Origin: an uncultured Chthonomonas sp. | GTDB lineage: Bacteria > Armatimonadota > Chthonomonadetes > Chthonomonadales > Chthonomonadaceae | Reading direction: 5' to 3' | NCBI GenBank assembly: GCA_903919615.1 | Contig: CAIXIX010000425.1 | Location: 1-56,378, forward strand | Length of the DNA stretch: 56,378 bases | Shown: in pieces, positions 50,260 through 56,378 of the stretch | How positions within the stretch are numbered: position 1 is the stretch's first letter | Layout of the letters: every line of letters begins with the position of its first letter | Translations under genes and position numbers: made by a program | The notes under the pieces: model-generated | Told to the model about the DNA's origin: nothing | Seen by the model: the letters and a program-made list of their open reading frames with translations, nothing else | The model's database searches: none

Positions 50260-51582
50260 ATGATTAACTATCCGTCTAGCCTCATCGTTGAGCCTTTGAA
50301 ATCCGTGCCGGACTGCACGATTGCGGTCCCAGGCTCGAAGAGCATCACCAACCGTGCGATGGTACTCGCCGCTCTTGCGGAGGGCGAGTCCACCCTCGTC
50401 GGCGCGCTCGATTCTGAGGACACCCGCGTGATGGCAGACTGCCTTTCGAAACTCGGTTTCGACGTAGCGGCCAATCCCGTGGCAGAGACCATTCGTATTG
50501 TCGGTCGAGGCGGCGCAATCAGCGCTTCGCAAGCGGATCTCTTTCTGGGCAATTCGGGCACCTCGATTCGTTTCTTGACAGCGCTCACTGCGCTCGGAAA
50601 TGGAACGTTCACCCTCGATGGTGTGGAGCGGATGCGGATGCGTCCGCAGCAGGAGCTTATCACAGCGCTCTGCGAACTTGGCGTGGATATCCGCTCCAGC
50701 AACAACGAGCATCCCGGTTGCCCTCCACTGCTGGTGAAAGCTAAGGGCAACCTAAAGGGCGGGACGGTGAAGCTCAACGCGACCGCATCCAGCCAGTTCC
50801 TCACGGCGCTGCTGATGGCCGCGCCTTATGCCCAGACGGACCTCACGATTGAGATCGTGGGCGATCTTCGCCCCTTCTATGTGGAGATCACGACAAAGAT
50901 GATGCGGGCCTGGGGGGTGGAGACTAGCACCCTAGCAGCGCCGATGCGTTTCCACACTCGCTGCGGACAGAAGTATACTGCGCAGGCGTCGTATCAGATC
51001 GAGCCGGATGCATCCAGCGCCTCCTATATGTTCGGAGCAGCCGCGGTTACTGGCGGCAGTATCACAGTATCGGGGCTTGGAGCCAACGCTCTACAGGGCG
51101 ATGTGCGCTTTGCGACCGATGTTCTCGTAGAGATGGGCTGCAAGGTAAACTGCAGCGATGCAGGCATTACGGTCAGCGGTCCAGCAGACGGCAGACTGAA
51201 AGGCGTCGACCGCGACATGAGTGCAATCTCGGACACCAGCCTAACACTCGCCGCCATCGCGCCCTTTGCCGATTCGCCGACCACCATACGGAACATCGCG
51301 CACGCTCGCAAGCAGGAGTGCGATCGCATCTCTGCCGCCTGTACCGAGCTTGCAAAGCTTGGCGTCACCGTGGAGGAGCGCGAGGATGGCCTGAAAATCT
51401 GGCCGCTAAATGGCAAAGGCATCCTGCCCACCGCTATCGAAACCTACAAGGACCATCGCGTCGCGATGAGCATGGCGCTCATCGGTCTTAAGTCGCCGGG
51501 CGTCGAGATCCTCGATCCTGGCTGTGTTGTTAAAACCTTTCCGGACTACTGGCAGCGGCTGGATCTCCTGCGCATGGGCTGA
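50260..51582 (+). CDS. aroA: 3-phosphoshikimate 1-carboxyvinyltransferase (EPSP synthase)
   Basis: A 440-residue enzyme of the shikimate pathway; joins shikimate-3-phosphate and phosphoenolpyruvate. The usual motifs are present: GSKSITNR (25-32), DSEDT (51-55), LFLGNSGTSIRFLTAL (95-110), RPFYVEIT, EPDASSASYM, ARKQECDRISA and ETYKDHRVAMS with the catalytic Lys and Arg. At the glyphosate-sensitive position equivalent to Pro101 of E. coli the residue is Phe105, and Ala is Ser at 99 (LGNSG for LGNAG); such variants occur in several phyla. The gene stands alone, with CCGCAAAG repeats on both sides. No clear ribosome site: CCCACATATG precedes the start. Confidence 0.93.
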   Translation: MINYPSSLIVEPLKSVPDCTIAVPGSKSITNRAMVLAALAEGESTLVGALDSEDTRVMADCLSKLGFDVAANPVAETIRIVGRGGAISASQADLFLGNSGTSIRFLTALTALGNGTFTLDGVERMRMRPQQELITALCELGVDIRSSNNEHPGCPPLLVKAKGNLKGGTVKLNATASSQFLTALLMAAPYAQTDLTIEIVGDLRPFYVEITTKMMRAWGVETSTLAAPMRFHTRCGQKYTAQASYQIEPDASSASYMFGAAAVTGGSITVSGLGANALQGDVRFATDVLVEMGCKVNCSDAGITVSGPADGRLKGVDRDMSAISDTSLTLAAIAPFADSPTTIRNIAHARKQECDRISAACTELAKLGVTVEEREDGLKIWPLNGKGILPTAIETYKDHRVAMSMALIGLKSPGVEILDPGCVVKTFPDYWQRLDLLRMG

Positions 51583-51589
51583 GAATGCA

Positions 51590-51748
51590 GGTTCAGCCGC
51601 AAAGAAATGCGTTTTAGCCGCAAAAGAGCACAAAAGGCTCAAAATTTAGCGTGGATGCCTGCCGGATTACAGCGGTGTGCAAACTGACAGCGTGTAAGAA
51701 GAGACACACGCAAAAAACGTAAAGCCGCAAAGAAATGCATTTAACCCG
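51590..51748. repeat. CCGCAAAG-family repeats, direct pair
   Basis: TTCAGCCGCAAAGAAATGCG, TTTTAGCCGCAAAAGAGCAC near 51594 and CGTAAAGCCGCAAAGAAATG at 51719. The unit AGCCGCAAAGAAATGC occurs twice in the same orientation about 130 bases apart, flanking a stretch without similarity. With the copies at 50050-50240 they bracket aroA. Confidence 0.65.
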
Positions 51749-51771
51749 CTTCAAGCTCAGAGGATTATAAG

Positions 51772-53121
51772 ATGAAACATATCTGGCTCTATCTTAACAA
51801 GAGCGATATCGAGACCGAACGCAGACAGTGTGAAGAAGAGGGACGCGACCTCTCGAGCGTGCAGGACCGGTTTGAAGAGGTTCTTTCCCTAGATCTCGAG
51901 GATCTCGCGAACCAACCGGCGGCAGAGGCGCTGCTGGATGAGACCATCGGGCTCCCAACGCTGCCGGATTTTAAGTACAGCGAACCGTCCGATCTAGAAT
52001 CGATCCGTGCCGCGCGTCCGACGGATCGACAGATTCTGCCCGCGCTCGGCCTCGATAGCGCAGCGCTGGAGGACAAGGTCTATGGCGCATGGGCAGCGCG
52101 ATGCGTTGGCTGCCTGCTGGGCAAGCCGGTAGAGGGCTGGCACCGCGACCGCATGTGGGGCTATCTCAAGGACCTCGATCGCTGGCCGTTAAACGATTAC
52201 TTCCGCTATGATGCGGCGGGACCGGCCGAAATCGAAAAGTATAATCTGAACCCGGACCGCTGTTTTGCCGACCTCGTCGACGCGATGCCGGAGGACGATG
52301 ATACCAATTACACCACCACCGGCCTCGCCATCTTGAAGAAGCATGGCCCGGATTTCACACCATCCGACGTTGCTAACTTCTGGATGAACGAGATCCCGAT
52401 TCTGCACACGTGCACCGCTGAGCGCGTTGCCTATCGCAACCTCGTACGGCTCATTGCTCCGCCGCAATCTGCATCCTTCCGCAACCCCTACCGCGAGTGG
52501 ATCGGCGCACAGATAAGAGCAGACTTCTTTGGCTATGCCGCACCCGGCAACCCGGAGCTTGCCGCTGAGTTTGCCTGGCGCGACGCCAGTATCTCGCATG
52601 TGAAGAACGGGATTTATGGCGAAATGTGGGCTGCCGCGATGATCTCAGCCGCGTTTGTGAGCAACGACATTCGCACGATAATTCGTGCCGGTCTTGATCA
52701 GATCCCAGCCAAGTGCCGCCTCAGCGCTGCCGTGGAGGATGTGCTGGAGTGGTTTGATGTTGAGGTGGATTACGACACGACGATCTACCGCATCCATGAG
52801 CTATGGAACGAGAAGCGCGCGCACGACTGGTGCCACACCATCTCCAACGCGATGATTGTAACGGCAGGGCTTCTTTATGGCGAAGGTGATTTTGGGAAGA
52901 CAATCTGCAGGGCGGTCCAGCCATGTTTCGATACCGACTGCAACGGCGCCACCACCGGCAGCATCCTCGGCATCCTTCACGGCCGCAAAGCCCTTCCCGC
53001 TGCCTGGCTCGATGTTATTAACGATACGCTGCATACCGGGGTTGCGGGCTACAACACTGTGAAGCTGGCAGATATTACGGCAGATAGTTTGAAGGTGATT
53101 GAGAGGGTGTTGGGGAGGTAA
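51772..53121 (+). CDS. ADP-ribosylglycohydrolase-family protein
   Basis: A 449-residue protein of the DraG/ARH family, which removes ADP-ribose from proteins with two metal ions. The metal-binding motifs are clear: MPEDDDTNYTTT (about 172-183) and CFDTDCNGATTGSILGILHG (about 388-407). About 95 residues precede the domain (which begins ALEDKVYGAWAARCVGCLLG), a charged extension not usual in DraG. No ADP-ribosyltransferase gene is nearby, so the target is unknown; some family members hydrolyse small nucleosides. AGAGGA lies nine bases before the ATG. Confidence 0.82.
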   Translation: MKHIWLYLNKSDIETERRQCEEEGRDLSSVQDRFEEVLSLDLEDLANQPAAEALLDETIGLPTLPDFKYSEPSDLESIRAARPTDRQILPALGLDSAALEDKVYGAWAARCVGCLLGKPVEGWHRDRMWGYLKDLDRWPLNDYFRYDAAGPAEIEKYNLNPDRCFADLVDAMPEDDDTNYTTTGLAILKKHGPDFTPSDVANFWMNEIPILHTCTAERVAYRNLVRLIAPPQSASFRNPYREWIGAQIRADFFGYAAPGNPELAAEFAWRDASISHVKNGIYGEMWAAAMISAAFVSNDIRTIIRAGLDQIPAKCRLSAAVEDVLEWFDVEVDYDTTIYRIHELWNEKRAHDWCHTISNAMIVTAGLLYGEGDFGKTICRAVQPCFDTDCNGATTGSILGILHGRKALPAAWLDVINDTLHTGVAGYNTVKLADITADSLKVIERVLGR

Positions 53122-53269
53122 GGGGAACTTTTGCACCCGAAGGTGGGGTGCAGTGAATGGCCGAGCGTTTGGTTTAACCATACGCCCTCGGTGGCTCATC
53201 ATTCGGGCAGGGAACTACTATCTCAAGTATTCAGAGAAACCATTCCAGCCAATCCGAGACCTGGGCCTC

Positions 53270-53350
53270 ACTCTAAATCCCTCTCCATGCGCACCACGCC
53301 TAACTCACTTACAGGCTAAGTCGCGCATGTAGAGGGACTTCGCTTCCGGA
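53270..53350. repeat. C/G-rich dispersed inverted element, short variant
   Basis: CTCTAAATCCCTCTCCATGC at left and GCGCATGTAGAGGGACTTCG at right; CCCTCTCCATGCGC and GCGCATGTAGAGGG are imperfectly complementary. A GCTTCCGGATGTTCACC tail matches the GCCTCCGGA tail of others. It lies between convergent genes. Confidence 0.5.
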
Positions 53351-53353
53351 TGT

Positions 53354-54205
53354 TCACCCACGCAGTTTGTGGTACGCTGCAAGGCACTTTTCGGCGGTTT
53401 CAAATTGAGGGTAGCGGCTGCCTTCCTGTTCGATCAGGAAGTACTCGGCTCCGCCAACCGACGCGGCGACATCGAGAAGCTCTTTCCAGGGAGCGTCGCC
53501 TTCACCAAATAGCACGCTGAAGCCTCTGTCGGCCCCTTTACCCCAATCCTTTAGATGCAAAGATCGAATTCTGCCCGGGTTCTGCTGCACCCAGGAGATC
53601 GGATTGTAACCCATCTCTACGCATGTGCCAACATCGAATTGCAGAGTTACATCGTGAGGAGTGTTCGCGGCAAGAAACGGCATAGGAATGAACCCATCCT
53701 TGCTCGTGAACTCTGACTGGTGATTGTGATATCCGGTCCTCATTTTCAAAGGCTTTAGAAGTTGAGCCGTCTGAGTAAGCAGATCGGCAACACCTTTCCA
53801 GTCGTCCTTAGTCTCAGTCCTGCCAGCGCTGGACATCACCATCGTCTTCGATCCGACGATCTGGTTCAACTCGAGAACGTGCTTGAGTCTATCTCCCTCA
53901 AAGTCGCTTCTATTTGTATGCAGCGAAAGGCATCTTATGTTCTGATCGTCAAGCAGTTTTCGCACGTCTTGTGCATAGGATGCCGTCCAGGCGGCATATG
54001 GCGCATAAAATTCGACTACCTGGTAGCCCATCTGCGCCACTTTCGTAACCGTGCCAAACAGGTCCTTCGCCAACTCATCGCGCACGGAGTATAGTTCAAG
54101 GCCGATGGGCAGCTTCTTTGGTCTCAACGTCAATGGCTCTGCGGATGCTGCAACGGCGCAGCAGCTAGCTGCGATCATCTCTCGGCGTGTTAACTTTGTC
54201 TGCAT
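53354..54205 (-). CDS. Tat-exported sugar phosphate isomerase/epimerase-like protein
   Basis: About 283 residues. The start is marked by a Tat-like signal (LTRREMIAASCCAVAASAEP). The rest is an AP-endonuclease-family-2 (xylose-isomerase-like) TIM barrel: PIGLELYSVRDELAKDLFGT, VVEFYAPY, TGYHNHQSEF (metal-binding His), VTLQFDVGTCVEMGYNP, IRSLHLKDW, and FLIEQEGS with the final Glu. All metal-binding positions of this family appear. Such exported members are frequent beside glycosidases and probably act on sugars or cyclitols. I start at 54205; a longer frame to 54298 has no extra function. No operon partner lies within 300 bases. Confidence 0.8.
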   Translation of the reverse strand: MQTKLTRREMIAASCCAVAASAEPLTLRPKKLPIGLELYSVRDELAKDLFGTVTKVAQMGYQVVEFYAPYAAWTASYAQDVRKLLDDQNIRCLSLHTNRSDFEGDRLKHVLELNQIVGSKTMVMSSAGRTETKDDWKGVADLLTQTAQLLKPLKMRTGYHNHQSEFTSKDGFIPMPFLAANTPHDVTLQFDVGTCVEMGYNPISWVQQNPGRIRSLHLKDWGKGADRGFSVLFGEGDAPWKELLDVAASVGGAEYFLIEQEGSRYPQFETAEKCLAAYHKLRG

Positions 54206-54517
54206 TGGTTTACTCGAATTCGAAATTTGTGGAGGCACGGCGCTCAATGCCATTATAGACCAGTGGAGCTCCTTGCACAAGGGGGCAGATCTGAGCAAAG
54301 CCCCATTGCATGGGTAGAGTATCCTACGATTTGACTATTCAAAATTCAAAAACAACGGCGATAGAAACAATCTTCCGACACCGATACAAAGCATCTGGCA
54401 TAATAGAGTAACAATGAACGATATAAAGGATTCACAAACCTTTAACCGAATGTACTGAGTAGAAAGATTAGAACAGCTAAGTTTGGTTGCAAACATTCTT
54501 AGCGAGGGAGAGAATAC
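54206..54517. other. Divergent intergenic region, no gene seen
   Basis: About 310 bases between divergent genes. The middle is AT-rich (TATTCAAAATTCAAAAAC at 54335-54352, then TGGCATAATAGAG at 54392), probably promoters in both directions. I see no repeat family member, RNA gene or coding frame here. Confidence 0.4.
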
Positions 54518-55069
54518 TTGACACTTGTTGCGTTGACGGAGACCAGGGCTATCGCTCAGGCGTACGCGAAGTTTTGCCAGCATTTTGATGCAGATTGCGA
54601 TGTTCTGGAAAGAACAATCAGCATCCAGGGTGGCAGTGAGCCTGCGACGGTGCGCTGGTTCCCGGCACTCAACTTCTGGGTCCGATTGAGTCCGCGAAAC
54701 CAGGCCACCGGCTACTTTTGTGGCTTTGGTACTGAGGACCCGAACCAGGCAGAGAATCTCACATTTACCTGTGAGATCAATCCGCCGATTACTGGCATCG
54801 ATAAGCATCGGGCCGGACTGTTTGTCCGAAGCGACAATGGAACCATCTACCTTGCGCACAGCGGCAGCATCGCCGGCGGCAGGCCCGGCGTTGGCAGAAC
54901 ACGGTTCCTGAAGTTCTACGGCAACGACACCATCGATGAGGTCTACTGGCCGGACAAGACAGTTACCGAGTACATCATCATCGGAGCGCTGGATGATCCG
55001 GAGCTGAAAGAGCATGTGGCGGCTTTTGTGTACAAAATCGCTGAGTTTAAACAGCTCTCTGCAAAGTAA
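54518..55069 (+). CDS. Conserved protein of unknown function
   Basis: A 183-residue soluble protein; TTG start with GAGGGAGAG about ten bases upstream. I do not know its function. The segment FTCEINPPITGIDKHRAGLF, VRSDNGTIYLAHSGSIAGGR, PGVGRTRFLKFY has the look of a conserved beta domain (INPP, HSG.IAGGRPGVG) that I recall as a hypothetical protein in Proteobacteria, sometimes next to restriction-type nucleases. No such partner is near. No membrane segment, no signal. Confidence 0.6.
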   Translation: MTLVALTETRAIAQAYAKFCQHFDADCDVLERTISIQGGSEPATVRWFPALNFWVRLSPRNQATGYFCGFGTEDPNQAENLTFTCEINPPITGIDKHRAGLFVRSDNGTIYLAHSGSIAGGRPGVGRTRFLKFYGNDTIDEVYWPDKTVTEYIIIGALDDPELKEHVAAFVYKIAEFKQLSAK

Positions 55070-55105
55070 ATCCTAGCGGGGAGGGGAGCAATTGCGAGCC
55101 TCCGG
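55070..55105. repeat. Fragment of C/G-rich dispersed element
   Basis: TAGCGGGGAGGGGAGCAATT, then GCGAGCCTCCGGACG: the right end of the family (GGGGAGGGG, GCCTCCGGA) without the left C-rich arm. Confidence 0.5.
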
Positions 55106-55252
55106 ACGCTTTCGCCTTTTGACCATCAGGTGCACATCTGATGATGTGTTCATTACGAGGCGCCAGCTGGTCGACAACGCAAGAGGTCAGCAGTACAGCC
55201 ATTTGGTGTTACGCGTTCGGTTAGGCTGTAGTGCTTGGCGAGTGGCTTTGTT

Positions 55253-55280
55253 CCCCCTTCCCACTGCAATGAAAAGGGGG
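55253..55280 (-). terminator. Hairpin after the cysteine-rich operon
   Basis: CCCCCTT at 55253-55259 pairs with AAGGGGG at 55274-55280, loop 14 bases. It lies 26 bases beyond the stop of the minus-strand operon (last stop at 55306). No T-tract on that strand, so termination is uncertain. Confidence 0.4.
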
Positions 55281-55305
55281 TGTTTAGTTATCTGTAGCGA
55301 TGAGA

Positions 55306-55743
55306 CTAACGTGCCGCTGTAGCCTCGTGGAACACCGGCAGTCCGGATACCTCCTGCATGTCTGGAGAGATGTCGAAACTCACCGTAGTAAGCTCCGGGC
55401 ACCTCTGACATGCTTTCGGGCCCTCTTGCGAGTACCACCTGCATTCCTTCCGAATCGTACATCTAGGCAACGACTCGACTGCTGCCGGCAGCAGGGTCAC
55501 CACACGCTTCGCCAGTTGACAATCGCTTCCATCGAAGTGAGGACACTTATGTTCGGCACAGGTCGCCGATAAGCGAAACACCTCTGTTGGCGCAACTGGC
55601 GCCGCCATCGCTAGGAGTTCAGGAGTTGCTGCGACGCGTTCATTTAGGTATGCCAGCTTGACAGCGCTTCCTTCAGGCTGGACAAGACCGATGATTGTAC
55701 AGTTATCCATACCAGGCTGAGCGCTGGGACAGAGCTTGGACAT
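55306..55743 (-). CDS. Cysteine-rich protein of unknown function
   Basis: A 145-residue cytoplasmic protein. The second half has a striking array of conserved-looking cysteines: CAEHKC, CPHFDGSDC, LPRCTIRKEC, CRWYSQEG, then CQRC, giving spacings C-x4-C-x7-C and C-x5-C, CxxC. This would suit an iron-sulfur cluster or zinc site. The first part has MSKLCPSAQPGM. I recall similar short proteins with this cysteine pattern in cyanobacteria, but no function. GGAGGTGAT ahead of the ATG is an ideal ribosome site. It follows the upstream gene by 24 bases, so they form an operon. Confidence 0.65.
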   Translation of the reverse strand: MSKLCPSAQPGMDNCTIIGLVQPEGSAVKLAYLNERVAATPELLAMAAPVAPTEVFRLSATCAEHKCPHFDGSDCQLAKRVVTLLPAAVESLPRCTIRKECRWYSQEGPKACQRCPELTTVSFDISPDMQEVSGLPVFHEATAAR

Positions 55744-55767
55744 GTCATCACCTCCAGGGTGCAGTAA

Positions 55768-56124
55768 CTATTCGACCCTCGTTACCGGCGGTATTCCGCA
55801 AACAACGTGGTGTCCCATCACCTGCACGATTCCGCCTGAATTCGGCTTTGCCACTAGAACTTCCGCTCTAAGGCCGCCCGCAACTTCGGATCCGCCTGCT
55901 ACATGTTCGGCGATATTGTCTGCGAGACCCTGTAATTCAGCAAGGGTCTGCTTTTCCGCAATCTCCCAGTCTATCCAGATGCCGTTAATCAGTTTCGAGA
56001 TAACGATTCGGTTATCGCCTTCAGTGTCAACTGCAAAACTTGGGTTCCGCTTGACTGCGGCAGCGACCGCTTCGTTGATCTTCGAAGTGAATTCACTCAA
56101 TGAGATGCTAGGTGCTCCTGTCAT
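55768..56124 (-). CDS. Unknown small protein, partner of the cysteine-rich protein
   Basis: A 118-residue protein without signal or membrane helix. The first 60 residues are helical and charged (LSEFTSKINEAVAAAVKRNP, LINGIWIDWEIAEKQTLAEL); the last 30 contain Gly, Val and Pro (GGIVQVMGHHVVCGIPPVTR). The start is ATG at 56124, chosen because GGGAGGG lies eight bases upstream; a longer frame to 56280 has no site. I recognise no domain. Its tight link to the cysteine-rich protein implies a common role. Confidence 0.55.
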   Translation of the reverse strand: MTGAPSISLSEFTSKINEAVAAAVKRNPSFAVDTEGDNRIVISKLINGIWIDWEIAEKQTLAELQGLADNIAEHVAGGSEVAGGLRAEVLVAKPNSGGIVQVMGHHVVCGIPPVTRVE

Positions 56125-56378
56125 TGGATTGTCCCTCCCAGGACGGTAAACGACTTCATTGACGCACTGATTGACCACACAGTTAGCATGATAGTCGGAA
56201 TGGAATGCTCGTTCTCGCGAGATACAGCCTGCAATTCGGTATCTCCTCAATAACTCGGGGTAGGTTTCTGTTTTGTGCAACCCATCACCGTTTCATCGCA
56301 TTCTCTCGTTGCCTTTGTTTTGCTCACGGGAATCTTTGATTCCGCGCCTCCGTAACAGTAGGTATATGGTCGGCCGGC
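56125..56378. other. Window end, no gene seen
   Basis: The last 250 bases show no convincing coding frame on either strand. The promoter of the cysteine-rich operon should lie here, upstream of 56124. Confidence 0.3.

Noticed and set aside
55070-55305. Possible small gene between 55070 and 55305
   Set aside because: Frames here show no ribosome site or conserved pattern; part is a repeat and part a hairpin.

Overview
The window is about 56 kb of bacterial chromosome at moderate G+C. Genes are preceded by ordinary AGGAGG-type ribosome sites, with occasional GTG and TTG starts. The gene set suggests a free-living, Gram-negative-type saprophyte: a TolC/MacAB-type tripartite exporter, Tat-exported DUF1552 protein, DUF1592-family cytochromes, secreted c-type cytochrome/beta-propeller protein and many exported glycoside hydrolases. 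This mix is known from Armatimonadota, Planctomycetota, Acidobacteriota and Verrucomicrobiota. My best guess is Armatimonadota or a close neighbour, with low confidence, because no rRNA or other phylogenetic marker is present. I see no rRNA, tRNA, CRISPR array, prophage or intact insertion sequence.

Layout. 0-0.4 kb: broken VapBC-like toxin/antitoxin remnant. 0.4-2.1 kb: clan GH-A glycosidase. 2.1-4.4 kb: repeats, an operator cluster and a complete hipBA toxin/antitoxin operon. 4.4-9.0 kb: DUF1592-DUF1552 operon. 9.3-10.8 kb: small envelope and stress genes (lipoprotein, CsbD, GlsB/YeaQ, a tiny secreted His/Arg peptide). 10.9-17.4 kb: TolC, membrane-fusion protein, MacB-like ATPase, MacB-like permease and an ion transporter, all on the minus strand. 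17.7-21.6 kb: GH51 arabinofuranosidase with a gene of unknown function. 21.7-27.3 kb: M1-like metallopeptidase and a Tat-exported GH116 enzyme. 27.4-30.8 kb: nitroreductase, exported thioredoxin-like protein, beta-propeller cytochrome. 31-39 kb: recQ, a decayed group II intron (reverse-transcriptase scrap plus domain V), and a 1,888-residue DUF4011/SF1 helicase/Vsr-like nuclease/DUF3320 protein that is the best defence candidate. 39.7-42.6 kb: TetR regulator with a perfect palindromic operator, a glycosyltransferase with an internal deletion, DUF2809, and a kinase-fold phosphotransferase that seems to lack a normal start codon. 43-49.3 kb: GH2 beta-galactosidase plus GH116-PA14 enzyme, a two-gene sugar-degrading operon. 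49.4-53.1 kb: mobA, aroA, ADP-ribosylglycohydrolase. 53.3-56.1 kb: Tat-exported sugar isomerase-like protein, an unknown gene, and a two-gene operon with a cysteine-rich protein.

Working together: the five glycosidases, isomerase-like protein and exported redox proteins point to extracellular attack on plant or microbial polysaccharide. The intergenic spaces are unusual. Nearly every gap longer than 80 bases holds a member of one of four dispersed repeat families: C/G-rich inverted elements, GAGGGAAGT-linked mini-hairpins, CCGCAAAG repeats and a GGTAATTTGG-type repeat. Several decayed genes (VapBC, group II intron, glycosyltransferase) lie beside these repeats. I did not find a convincing new multi-gene system. 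The leads most worth following are the large helicase-nuclease, the repeat families and the cysteine-rich two-gene operon.
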